From Firmicutes bacterium CAG:238 (GTDB lineage Bacteria > Bacillota > Clostridia > Peptostreptococcales > Anaerovoracaceae): a DNA stretch of 49,619 nt. A program made the position numbers and the translations under genes. The stretch spans positions 79,916-129,534 of the forward strand of contig FR882035.1 in assembly GCA_000435615.1 (NCBI GenBank), read 5' to 3'. Position 1 is the first letter of the stretch. Every line of letters begins with the position of its first letter. Positions 1 through 7,794 of the stretch are shown here, one piece after another. The notes beneath the pieces are model-generated. The model saw only the letters and a list, made by a program, of their open reading frames with translations, had not been told where the DNA came from and did no database searches.

Positions 1-129
1 ACAGGAGAGGTGGCAGCCGTTACAGAAGCCTGCAAAGCAGGCGCAGCAGCAGGCGGAAGCAATGGAATGCTGCTGAATTCCGTTGTAATACCAAGTCCGA
101 GAGAAGAAATCTTCAGAGCGGTTATGTAA
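1..129 (+). CDS. Bacterial microcompartment shell protein, BMC domain (3' end only)
   Basis: Frame 1 is open from the window edge to TAA at 127-129 and gives 42 residues. They read like the end of a BMC-fold (PduA/EutM-type) hexameric shell protein: an alanine-rich helix (EVAAVTEACKAGAAAG) and then a strand with VVIPSPREEIFRAVM, matching the usual VxVIPRPHxxL ending of the family. Such proteins tile the facets of protein organelles that house aldehyde-producing catabolism. The start and most of the domain lie outside the window, so the subtype (eut, pdu, glycyl-radical type) cannot be told. An EutW-like kinase follows, which fits an ethanolamine/diol-type locus to the left; that is inference. 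Confidence 0.72.
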   Translation, partial: TGEVAAVTEACKAGAAAGGSNGMLLNSVVIPSPREEIFRAVM

Positions 130-193
130 ATCGCAATCTTGCAGACGAGATGTAATTAAGATATAATATTTCATATAAAAATTTAAGAAAGTA

Positions 194-213
194 GGGCGGC
201 GAAGACGCCGCCC
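194..213 (+). promoter_or_regulatory. Strong GC hairpin before the sensor-kinase gene
   Basis: GGGCGGCG (194-201), tetraloop AAGA, CGCCGCCC (206-213): a perfect 8-bp stem of G-C pairs only, in AT-rich surroundings and ending 12 bases before the kinase ATG at 226. There is no T-run, so it is not a canonical terminator. It may protect the 3' end of the shell-gene transcript or limit access to the weak ribosome site of the kinase. Confidence 0.55.
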
Positions 214-225
214 GCATATGGAAAT

Positions 226-1326
226 ATGGATTACAAATTTGTTAAGGAGAACATTGCTCTTACCGCGGCGGAACTTGAAAAACTGAGAGAAATAGACCGA
301 ACTGTGGCAGATTTTGCGAGACTGACCCAGAGTGATATTTTTGTGGACTGCTTTCTTTCCGATAAAGAGGGGATTGTAATCAGCCACGGCAGACCGGAAA
401 AATCCTTATATAAAAGAAATATTGAAGGCGAAAAAGTTCTGCGCCAAAAAGAACCGACTGTGTTTTATACCCGAGAAACAGGTGTGGGTATGAAGGATGC
501 TTACGGCATTTCACAGGAAAATGTAAAGGTGCAGCAGCGGACTTCGCCGATTTTCGGCGATAACGGCAGAGTTATCGCTGTTTTTATTCAGGAATCTGAT
601 GTTACAGATAATGCTCGGCTGAATAATAAACTGACACATATGGCAAATGTAACAGAAATGTTGTCATCACAGGAGCTCATACGCGAGGGTGTTGCGGATA
701 TCAATGCAACCCCGCAGGACTATAATATTTTGTTGCAGGAAACCCACCACAGAATCAAAAATAACCTGCAGACGATATCAAGCATTCTCAATATGCAGCG
801 CAGAAGAAGCCAAAATACCGAGACAAGAGAAATTTTAAGCGACAATATATCCAGAATCAATTCCCTTGCGGCAATGCATGAAATCATGATGACCGCTTTG
901 GCAGAAAAGGTGGACATTTGCGAGGCCCTTGAAAAACAGGTACGCTTGTTTGAACAGATTCACCAGGGAAACGAAAAGCAGATAAGTTTTGATTTTGAAG
1001 GAATGAACATGGAGCTGTCCTTCGAAAAGGCGCAGGCGGTATCGATGATTGTCAATGAACTGATGGTCAATGCGATGAAACACGGACTGAAAAGCAGAGA
1101 GCGTGGCAGGATTTCAGTAAGACTGGTTGTCGGTGAAAATCAGGCGACGATTATCGTCTTCAACGACGGTGAAGAGTGCAGTAAGCAAAGTGAAAAAGAG
1201 ACGAAGAATCGTTCAGGTTTCGGGCTGGATATCGTAAAGGGCCTTACCCACGATAAACTGCACGGAACTTATTCGCTGCAAAGCTCCGCCAAAGGAACCA
1301 CGGTATTGATAAGTTTTCCTATTTAA
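226..1326 (+). CDS. Sensor histidine kinase, EutW/PdtaS-like (HisKA_2 family)
   Basis: Cytosolic two-component kinase of 366 residues with no membrane segment. Residues about 5-130 resemble the H_kinase_N (PAS/GAF-like) sensor domain found in PdtaS and EutW. The phosphoacceptor region ETHHRIKNNLQTISSIL (about 172-188) is the HisKA_2 signature, with His175 the probable phosphorylation site. The C-terminal half is the ATPase, with an N-box in MIVNELMVNAMKHGLK and a G-rich lid in NRSGFGLDIVKGL. Relatives phosphorylate ANTAR-domain antiterminators such as EutV and sit beside ethanolamine microcompartment genes, and a BMC gene is just upstream. No ANTAR regulator is in the window, so the partner is unseen. 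ATG 226 is preceded only by a weak ribosome site (TGGAAAT). Confidence 0.82.
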   Translation: MDYKFVKENIALTAAELEKLREIDRTVADFARLTQSDIFVDCFLSDKEGIVISHGRPEKSLYKRNIEGEKVLRQKEPTVFYTRETGVGMKDAYGISQENVKVQQRTSPIFGDNGRVIAVFIQESDVTDNARLNNKLTHMANVTEMLSSQELIREGVADINATPQDYNILLQETHHRIKNNLQTISSILNMQRRRSQNTETREILSDNISRINSLAAMHEIMMTALAEKVDICEALEKQVRLFEQIHQGNEKQISFDFEGMNMELSFEKAQAVSMIVNELMVNAMKHGLKSRERGRISVRLVVGENQATIIVFNDGEECSKQSEKETKNRSGFGLDIVKGLTHDKLHGTYSLQSSAKGTTVLISFPI

Positions 1327-1367
1327 GATTCCGAAAACAAAAGGAGATTATTTTACGGAGGCAGGAA

Positions 1368-2549
1368 ATGCTGAAATATGTAGCAGAAGAAATTGCATCA
1401 ATAACGATGCGGGTTACCGGATATCCGATTATTATTACGGATAAAAAAGCTGTCATTATAGGAGCAGACAAAGATAATATTGACAGATTGAATGACATTC
1501 ACGAAGCATCAATTGAGGTTATGGCGTCGGGAATGAAAAAAAAACACGGTCCCGCAGAATGCCGCAAACTGAGAGGAACCTATCCGGGCATTACCATGCC
1601 CATTGCAATTCATGACGAAGTCGTAGGCTCCATCGGCATCAGAGGAGACTCAGAGGAAGTAGAAAAATACGGAATGCTGGTAAAGATGGTTGCTGAAATC
1701 ATGCTAAAAGACCGAATTGAGGCAGAGTCGGCTCATATAAGACATTCAAACCTGCAGATGCTCGCAACAATGATTATCACTTATAATGGGGACGAGACTG
1801 CAAAATCTGCTATTATTAACCAAGGAATACTTTTGGGATTCAACCTGACAAAACCGCGAATCCCGATTATCGTGAGCAAAAGCAAATCCGCAAAAGAAGT
1901 CGACGCGACGCGGGATATGTATTCCACAAAGGTTTACCGAGCAATAAAAAGACAGTTCCATGACCGGCAGGACATTATCGTTGTATTTGATGCGGCTTAT
2001 GAAAAATACTTGATTTTTGCGGCAGTGGAAAGGGAAATAGGAAAACTTACGGACGAAGTTCTCACCGCAAAATGCAAAGGGATGCAGAATGAAATTTTAG
2101 AAAGCGAAAAAGAACTGATTCATATTGCGCTGAGCAAAGCAAGTTCTTCCGTTTCAGAACTTAAGGCAAGCTATGAAAGGGCGGAAATGCTCCTTGCGAC
2201 TACACTTTCGGGAAGCACGGACAAAAGCATTGTAAGAATTATCGATGTGCCTTTGGAAAGAATGCTCATAGAGGCAGCGGAATATTACAAGGGCAAAAGG
2301 CTGGAGCGCCGAATCAAAGGAATTTTGAACGATAAGAATGCGGAGTTATTCGAAGAGCTTATTATTACATGGTGCGAGTCCATGTTCAACTTCGCGGAGA
2401 CCGCAAGAAGGCTGGGAATACATAAAAATACGCTCACCTATCGCTTTGAGAAAATCAAAGAAAACTGCGGCATTGATTTGCACGATTTCAAGAGCACGAT
2501 TTCCATTTATCTGTGCCTGCGAATCTCCAGACTGAAACGAAGGAAATAA
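1368..2549 (+). CDS. CdaR/PucR-family transcriptional regulator
   Basis: 393 residues. The N-terminal ~130 residues (LKYVAEEIASITMRVTGYPIIITD ... VGSIGIRGDSEEVEKYG) look like the putative sugar-diacid recognition domain of CdaR. The last ~60 residues (CESMFNFAETARRLGIHKNTLTYRFEKIKENCGIDL) are the PucR-type HTH_30 DNA-binding domain. CdaR proteins usually activate uptake and catabolism of a small carboxylate. The gene ends 190 bases before cassette A (opine-dehydrogenase homologue plus TRAP transporter) on the same strand, so it is the best candidate regulator of that cassette; this is inference from position. Start ATG 1368 follows an ACGGAGGCAGGAA ribosome site. Confidence 0.8.
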   Translation: MLKYVAEEIASITMRVTGYPIIITDKKAVIIGADKDNIDRLNDIHEASIEVMASGMKKKHGPAECRKLRGTYPGITMPIAIHDEVVGSIGIRGDSEEVEKYGMLVKMVAEIMLKDRIEAESAHIRHSNLQMLATMIITYNGDETAKSAIINQGILLGFNLTKPRIPIIVSKSKSAKEVDATRDMYSTKVYRAIKRQFHDRQDIIVVFDAAYEKYLIFAAVEREIGKLTDEVLTAKCKGMQNEILESEKELIHIALSKASSSVSELKASYERAEMLLATTLSGSTDKSIVRIIDVPLERMLIEAAEYYKGKRLERRIKGILNDKNAELFEELIITWCESMFNFAETARRLGIHKNTLTYRFEKIKENCGIDLHDFKSTISIYLCLRISRLKRRK

Positions 2550-2739
2550 TCCCATTATACAATTGAAAACAATCATTTTTTACATCATGTTTGAGATGCG
2601 AAAGATTTATCTGACAAAAAGCACAAAAAAAAAGTGCAGATTCGTGATAAAATTCGTATGGAAGGCATGATGTTTTTCTTTTGGAGGCTTGTTAAAATAT
2701 TATTGAAAATAAATCAAGCATCTTATAGGAGGAACGGAT

Positions 2740-3840
2740 ATGATTTCAAGAAAAATCGCAGTATTAGGCGGCGGAAACGGCGCACATTGTATGGCAGCGG
2801 ATATGAAGCTGAAAGGTCATACGGTTAAAATGTTCGAATTCCCTGAATATAAACACAATATGCAGAAGGTATTCGACACACAGACAGTTATCGCAAAGGG
2901 TAAAACTCCGGGCGCTGTAGACGGTGTCGCAAAGCTTGACTTAGTAACGGATGACATCGCAGAAGCAGTAAAGGATGCGGAGATTATTCTCCTTGTTACT
3001 CCGGCTTTTGCACATGAGCATTATGCAGAAGCTTTAAAGGGACATGTTAAGAAAGAACAGATTATCGTTACTTTCCCGGGAGCATTTGCAGCACTTGTAA
3101 TCAAGAAGGTTTTCGGAGATGCGGAATGTCCGGTATTGGCAGACGCAAACAACCTTCCTTATGACGCTCGTATTTTGGAACCGGGGGTTGTTACATGCTT
3201 CGGCAGAACAAACATGAACATCGCATATTTCCCGGCAGATGCGAAAGAACAGTGGCACGACATTCTTGTAGATGCTCTTTTCCCATTCCAGCGCGTATAT
3301 GAATCCGTACTGGAGTCCGGTCTTTCCATCGTAAATCCTGCATGGCATACAGGCCCTTGCCTCTTCAATGTATCCCGGATTGAAAGCCCTGAAGTAAACT
3401 TCTATCTGTATCAGCATGGATGGACTCCGTCCGCATGTAAGCTGAATATGGTATTGGACAACGAAAGAAAAGCAATCGGTGATGAGCTTGGATACAACCT
3501 TCATCCGATGGAAGACTTCGGTGGAATGCCTGAAAGAGCTTACACTTGGGAGCAGCTTTACATGGCAGGCCATGGCGACATTGCACTAACTCCGATTTCA
3601 GGACCGAATGATTTGTTTAACAGATATCTGACAGAAGACTGTCCGTACGGGCTTGTTCCTTGGGCATCCGTCGCGGAAGTTTTAGGCGTGCCGACACCGA
3701 TGACCAATTCATGTATTGATATTTACAATGTAATTCACGAAAAAGACTGGAGAGCAGAAGGACTTACAGCTGATGATATGGGACTTGTAGGCATGACAAG
3801 AGATGAAATCATTAAGTATGTAAAGACAGGTGAGAAATAA
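2740..3840 (+). CDS. NAD(P)-dependent opine dehydrogenase-family protein
   Basis: 366 residues. The N-terminal Rossmann fold has IAVLGGGNGAHCMA (residues about 6-19), which binds NAD(P). The C-terminal domain resembles the octopine/nopaline dehydrogenase domain, with NPAWHTGPCLFN around His203, the position of the conserved catalytic His in octopine dehydrogenases. Family members interconvert opines (N-carboxyalkyl amino acids) with an amino acid plus a 2-oxo acid. Start ATG 2740 has a TAGGAGG site. It is the first gene of cassette A, 58 bases before dctP, suggesting that the TRAP system imports its substrate. Which opine, and whether it makes or breaks it, cannot be read from the sequence. 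Confidence 0.8.
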   Translation: MISRKIAVLGGGNGAHCMAADMKLKGHTVKMFEFPEYKHNMQKVFDTQTVIAKGKTPGAVDGVAKLDLVTDDIAEAVKDAEIILLVTPAFAHEHYAEALKGHVKKEQIIVTFPGAFAALVIKKVFGDAECPVLADANNLPYDARILEPGVVTCFGRTNMNIAYFPADAKEQWHDILVDALFPFQRVYESVLESGLSIVNPAWHTGPCLFNVSRIESPEVNFYLYQHGWTPSACKLNMVLDNERKAIGDELGYNLHPMEDFGGMPERAYTWEQLYMAGHGDIALTPISGPNDLFNRYLTEDCPYGLVPWASVAEVLGVPTPMTNSCIDIYNVIHEKDWRAEGLTADDMGLVGMTRDEIIKYVKTGEK

Positions 3841-3898
3841 TCCGAGCAATCGGTTTAATAGGCAGTTATTACTCATAAAAAGACAAAGGAGAAAGAAA

Positions 3899-4912
3899 AT
3901 GAAGAAATTATTTGCAGTCATTCTTTGCCTCATCATGGTGTTCACACTGGCTTCCTGCGGTGACACTTCCGGCGGTGATGGTGAAACTTACGAACTTCGT
4001 CTCGCAACTCACTACAACACAGAACATGCGGGATATGCAGCTATCGAAAAAGCTGTGGCAGCAGTAGAAGAAGCGACAGACGGCGCTGTAAAAATCAAGG
4101 TATATCCATCTTCACAGCTTGGCGATTATACTTTGACTTACGAAGACCTTGGCAGAGGCGCAGTTGATTTAGCATTAATCCCTTGCCCGTCAGAATATGA
4201 TCCAAAAATCGAAATGAACTTCGTACCGTACATGTTCTCCGATTATTCGCAGCTTTCCAAGGCATTCGGAGAAGGCTCCTACTTCCTCGATAAGTACAGA
4301 GACGTACATGCCAAGCAGGGTGTTAAGCTTCTCGGCATGTATGTAGAAGGCTTAATTGGTATGGGATTCACGGACTATCCTGAAAACTATGGCGATCCTA
4401 CAATCAATAAGAATATGAAGGTTAGAGCTCCGGCAATCGAAGTTTACAATCTCGTTACAGAAGATTTAGGCTACAATGCTGTTACAATTCCGTATTCTGA
4501 TTTATACACTTCCATGCAGACAGGTGTATGTGACGGTTGGATCGGCGGAACTCCGCAGCTCAACTATTCTGACTTCAAAGATGTTATTAAGTACTATGTA
4601 GCATATAACTGCTTCGCAGAAAATATCGGTTTCTTCATGTCCCAGAGCGTTGCTGACAAAATGCCGGCAGAATACGTTAAGGCCATTGAAGAAGCATTCA
4701 CAGCAGCATCCGCAGAGTCCTTCGAAACTGCGAAGACATTAGATGAAGAAGCTCTTAAGGGTTTGGAAGAGTACGGCGTAGAAATTATCAACTTAACAGA
4801 TGCAGAAATGGCTGCATGCGTAGAAAAGATTCAGAAAGAAACTTGGCCGAAACTCTATAAGAATATCGGTGAAGACACTCTTAAAGAATTAGTTGCGGCT
4901 CTTGAAGAATAA
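3899..4912 (+). CDS. dctP: TRAP transporter substrate-binding lipoprotein (DctP family), cassette A
   Basis: The periplasmic-type binding subunit of a tripartite ATP-independent transporter, here a 337-residue lipoprotein. The signal peptide MKKLFAVILCLIMVFTLASC ends in lipobox LASC, anchoring the mature protein outside the membrane. DctP features are the ITIYPSSQLGDY-like stretch (IKVYPSSQLGDYTLTYEDL), the MKVRAPAIEVY segment holding the Arg that salt-bridges the ligand carboxylate, and CDGWIGGTPQL. ATG 3899 is chosen because AAAGGAG lies just before it and it begins the signal peptide; an upstream in-frame extension to 3830 would spoil both. The gene pairs with dctQ and dctM downstream across a hairpin spacer. 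Confidence 0.9.
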   Translation: MKKLFAVILCLIMVFTLASCGDTSGGDGETYELRLATHYNTEHAGYAAIEKAVAAVEEATDGAVKIKVYPSSQLGDYTLTYEDLGRGAVDLALIPCPSEYDPKIEMNFVPYMFSDYSQLSKAFGEGSYFLDKYRDVHAKQGVKLLGMYVEGLIGMGFTDYPENYGDPTINKNMKVRAPAIEVYNLVTEDLGYNAVTIPYSDLYTSMQTGVCDGWIGGTPQLNYSDFKDVIKYYVAYNCFAENIGFFMSQSVADKMPAEYVKAIEEAFTAASAESFETAKTLDEEALKGLEEYGVEIINLTDAEMAACVEKIQKETWPKLYKNIGEDTLKELVAALEE

Positions 4913-4934
4913 GGCTGTAAATATTTAAAACTGG

Positions 4935-4970
4935 GTCTGCGCAGCTGTAAACTGCGCAGACTGTCTTTTT
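4935..4970 (+). terminator. Intraoperonic attenuator hairpin between dctP and dctQ (cassette A)
   Basis: GTCTGCGCAG (4935-4944), loop CTGTAAA, CTGCGCAGAC (4952-4961): a perfect 10-bp stem followed by TGTCTTTTT (4962-4970). This is the form of an intrinsic terminator, but it sits 23 bases after dctP and 22 before dctQ. It probably lowers transcription of the membrane subunits or protects the dctP mRNA, giving excess binding protein. Confidence 0.75.
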
Positions 4971-4992
4971 AAAGAAGAAAAAGAGGTTTATC

Positions 4993-5667
4993 ATGGAAAC
5001 AAAATTCGGAACACAATTCGAAAATACCGGTTTCTGGAAAATACTGAAATGTTTGATAGAGTGGCTCATGATTATATGCAGCGTCGGATGTTCAGGTGTC
5101 ATCATTATATCGACAATCATGCGTTATTTCCTCACCAAAAACTGGTATGGTTCTGACGAAATCATACTGATCTTTGCCTTTTGGCTTTACTTTATGGGGG
5201 CGGCTTACGGTTCCTATGAAAACAGCCACATTAAGGCCGACATTGTTGCATCACTGGCAAAAAACATCAGAAGAAAAGATTTGCTTTCTCTGCTGGCACA
5301 GGCGGTGCTTGTAATTGTAAATTTCGTCCTGATTACATGGGCAATTCCGTATCTTACCGATGCAATCGTAAGAATGCCGTCGACGACAGCACTCAGCATT
5401 CCGTTGTTTATCCCGAGAATTGCAATCCTTTTAGGACTGGTATTGATGGAATTCTATCATGTATATTATTTAATTAAAAACTTTGTGAACTTTAGAAGAA
5501 TCGGATATTTCTCGGAGCCGAACGATTATGACTTTTTCCCTAGAAGTTTGATGGAAAAGTATCCGAACACAGGACTTCCTGACAAAGAAGAAATGGAAGC
5601 GAGAAGAGCTGCGGAAGCTGCGGCTTATGAAGCAGAAACTCATCAGCATGGAAAGGAGGAAAAATAA
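4993..5667 (+). CDS. dctQ: TRAP transporter small permease (DctQ family), cassette A
   Basis: 224 residues with about four hydrophobic helices; the core LIFAFWLYFMGAAYGSYENSHIKADI matches the conserved second-third helix region of DctQ. It forms the membrane complex with DctM. The C-terminus is extended and charged (EEMEARRAAEAAAYEAETHQHGKEEK), longer than the cassette B homologue. ATG 4993 has an AGAGG site. Its stop (5665-5667) directly abuts the dctM ATG, so translation is likely coupled. Confidence 0.87.
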   Translation: METKFGTQFENTGFWKILKCLIEWLMIICSVGCSGVIIISTIMRYFLTKNWYGSDEIILIFAFWLYFMGAAYGSYENSHIKADIVASLAKNIRRKDLLSLLAQAVLVIVNFVLITWAIPYLTDAIVRMPSTTALSIPLFIPRIAILLGLVLMEFYHVYYLIKNFVNFRRIGYFSEPNDYDFFPRSLMEKYPNTGLPDKEEMEARRAAEAAAYEAETHQHGKEEK

Positions 5668-6975
5668 ATGGTAGCATTTATAGGTGTATTGACTTTAATC
5701 GTTACATTAATTATTGGAATTCCTCTTCCGTTTGCATTTGCATGTGCTTTCATGTGGCTTACAGTCGGATACGGATATACCCCGGACTTCCTTTTGGCAG
5801 CGGGATACGGGCAGCTGAATTCTGTAGTATTGCTGGCAATTCCGCTGTTTATACTGGCAGGCGGAATCATGGAAAAAGGAAAAATCGGAGGAGCACTCAT
5901 CGGATTCGTACAGATTTTCCTCGGACGTTCAAAATCCGGTCTCGGAACCGTATCTGTAGTTACCTGTGCGGTATTCGGTGCAATTTCCGGTTCTGCTGCG
6001 GCGACACTTTCCTGCATCGGCTCGATGATGGAACCAAGACTTACAGAAGTAGGATATCCGAAGGGATATACGGCAGCCCTGCTGGCAGCAGCCTGCCCGC
6101 TGGGCCTTCTGATTCCGCCTTCTTCAGCGCAGATTCTGTATGCATGGTCGAGCGGACAATCTGTACTTGCATGCTTCTTGTCAACGATTATTCCGGGAAT
6201 ACTTTTGGTAATTCTTCTCAGTGTAGTAAACTATTTCTGTACGAAGAAAATGGATATTCGTGTAGCACCAAAGCTTCCGAAAAGCGAATTTTTCAGAAAG
6301 TCCGGAAAGGATGCGGTTCATGCGATTCCGGCACTGCTGATGCCTGTAATCATCCTTGGAGGTATTTATTCAGGAATTATGACACCGACCGAATCTGCAG
6401 CAATTTCATGCTTATATGCGATTCCGGTTGCAATGTTTATCTACAAAGGAATGACACTCAAAGGTCTCAAGGAAACCCTTGTTGATACATCGTGCTCCAC
6501 AGGTACGGTAATGGTAATGTTTTTTATGGTAATGATTTTCTCTAAAATACTTGTTATGGAAAATATTCCGACGCAGATTGCAAATGCTCTGCTGGGTCTG
6601 ACAGACAATTATATCTTGATTCTGCTGCTTGTAAACCTCTTCATGGTTATCATAGGCATGCTGATGGACGATGTATCGGGCATTCTGTTATGTACGCCGC
6701 TTCTGGTTCCAATCGTGACATCCATAGGGGTTCATCCAATCCACTTTGCGGCAATCCTGGGCGTAAACCTCGGAATGGGTAATGTAACTCCTCCGACCGC
6801 TCCAATGCTTTATATGTCGGGACGTGTGTGCAAGGCAAAGACAGATCAGATGCTCAAGCCAATTTTGATTTTTATCATTTTCGCTTACATACCGGTGCTT
6901 TTGCTTACAACATTTATTCCTGCAATCGCGACAACCCTTCCAAAGATGTTTATGCCGAAACTCTTTGGAATGTAA
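5668..6975 (+). CDS. dctM: TRAP transporter large permease (DctM family), cassette A
   Basis: 435 residues, almost wholly hydrophobic, with about a dozen predicted membrane helices; the transport channel that uses the sodium or proton gradient. Family signatures are IPLFILAGGIMEKGKIGGALI, SGSAAATLSCIGSMM, PPSSAQILYAWSSGQSVLACFLS and LGVNLGMGNVTPPTAPMLY. The ribosome site AAGGAGG lies inside the end of dctQ. Long stretches match the cassette B DctM (12304-13623), so the two are recent paralogues or serve chemically similar substrates. Confidence 0.92.
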   Translation: MVAFIGVLTLIVTLIIGIPLPFAFACAFMWLTVGYGYTPDFLLAAGYGQLNSVVLLAIPLFILAGGIMEKGKIGGALIGFVQIFLGRSKSGLGTVSVVTCAVFGAISGSAAATLSCIGSMMEPRLTEVGYPKGYTAALLAAACPLGLLIPPSSAQILYAWSSGQSVLACFLSTIIPGILLVILLSVVNYFCTKKMDIRVAPKLPKSEFFRKSGKDAVHAIPALLMPVIILGGIYSGIMTPTESAAISCLYAIPVAMFIYKGMTLKGLKETLVDTSCSTGTVMVMFFMVMIFSKILVMENIPTQIANALLGLTDNYILILLLVNLFMVIIGMLMDDVSGILLCTPLLVPIVTSIGVHPIHFAAILGVNLGMGNVTPPTAPMLYMSGRVCKAKTDQMLKPILIFIIFAYIPVLLLTTFIPAIATTLPKMFMPKLFGM

Positions 6976-6996
6976 AGCCCATAATAATAAGAGGAA

Positions 6997-7029
6997 GCTG
7001 CATCGAAGCAGAATTGCTGTCGATGCAGC
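6997..7029 (+). promoter_or_regulatory. Long hairpin after dctM (cassette A)
   Basis: GCTGCATCGA (6997-7006) pairs perfectly with TCGATGCAGC (7020-7029), and inside it AGCA (7007-7010) pairs with TGCT (7015-7018) with one bulged base. This 14-bp stem lacks a T-run. It may stabilise the dctPQM transcript or reduce read-through into the small membrane gene. Confidence 0.6.
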
Positions 7030-7073
7030 TGACTTGCATCCAAACGGTATAAGGACAGAAAAGAGGACGCGAA

Positions 7074-7631
7074 ATGACTATGAACTACGGACTGATTGCG
7101 GGCGCTGTAGCAATTGCCGCCGGCAATGCCTTCGTACATTTTGCATATAAAAAAGAGAATGAAAAAAAGGAAGTGTTTTTTTTAGGTGCAGTTGCTTGGG
7201 AAATGCTGGCACAAATATTTTTAATTTATGAGTATATCTGTCTGAGAGGCGGTTTTGTTGTGCACAACTGTGTTTATGCGGTGAGCTTCGCACTTCTTTT
7301 GGGCGCGATTGTGCTTTGGACTTCACGGATGCTTTTTTCATTCGCGCATGAAGGGTTCCGAGTGCTCCTCGGAGCTTCGGCAGTTGTCGCCGGATGCCTT
7401 GGAGGGTGCGGAATTGATATGATAATAGCCTTTGAAGCTGGAGCTGCGAGCCTCTCTTCTTACAGTGCGGTGTGCGTTCTTTGCATCGGAGCCGTTTCAG
7501 TGATGCTTTCAGACATTGTGGTAATGCTGAAGAATTTTTCCGTAAAAGATCGGAAGATATATAGAATCCTTTTTGATATTACAAGCGCAGCTGGCTTTGT
7601 AATGATTTTTTACGGGGGAATCCTCGCATAA
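7074..7631 (+). CDS. Hypothetical six-helix membrane protein
   Basis: 185 residues, not recognised. It shows about six hydrophobic stretches (near residues 5-23, 36-56, 66-84, 93-112, 125-148 and 165-183) joined by short polar loops, with a charged KKENEKKE loop after the first. No catalytic motif is visible. The reading frame follows a GAGGACGCGAA ribosome site and lies on the strand of cassette A, 98 bases after dctM, so it may be the last gene of that operon. A terminator-like hairpin follows. A role linked to the transporter is possible but unsupported. Confidence 0.6.
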   Translation: MTMNYGLIAGAVAIAAGNAFVHFAYKKENEKKEVFFLGAVAWEMLAQIFLIYEYICLRGGFVVHNCVYAVSFALLLGAIVLWTSRMLFSFAHEGFRVLLGASAVVAGCLGGCGIDMIIAFEAGAASLSSYSAVCVLCIGAVSVMLSDIVVMLKNFSVKDRKIYRILFDITSAAGFVMIFYGGILA

Positions 7632-7663
7632 TTATATTGCGTCGCAATAAAAATAATCCATGA

Positions 7664-7720
7664 AAAACTCGTCGGACGAAGGAAAGGATGACGAGGTTTT
7701 GTTGTATCTTTTTTTGTTTT
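7664..7720 (+). terminator. Probable terminator of cassette A
   Basis: CTCGTC (7668-7673) pairs with GACGAG (7690-7695), extended by flanking A and T bases, and T-rich tracts follow to 7720. A small ATTGC/GCAAT hairpin (7636-7648) lies just before it. Confidence 0.5.
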
Positions 7721-7734
7721 TGCTTGCTAAAAAG

Positions 7735-7760
7735 CTGTTAACATGATAATCTATTAACAG
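7735..7760. promoter_or_regulatory. Inverted repeat before the sigma-54 activator gene
   Basis: CTGTTAA (7735-7741) and TTAACAG (7754-7760) form a perfect 7-bp inverted repeat with centres about two helix turns apart, 35 bases before the activator start. It has the form of a dimer operator, perhaps for autoregulation; the binding protein is inferred. Confidence 0.4.
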
Positions 7761-7794
7761 TATGTGACAGCTATTTACGATGTGGAGAATGAAA

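Noticed and set aside
194..213. ANTAR-type antiterminator target for an EutV-like protein
   Set aside because: Those targets are paired hairpins with six-base loops before a terminator; here there is one stem with a tetraloop and no T-run.
2640..2739. Possible sigma-54 promoter before cassette A (GGCATGATGTTTTTCT)
   Set aside because: The GC of the -12 element is absent at the required 10-base spacing, so it does not meet the consensus.
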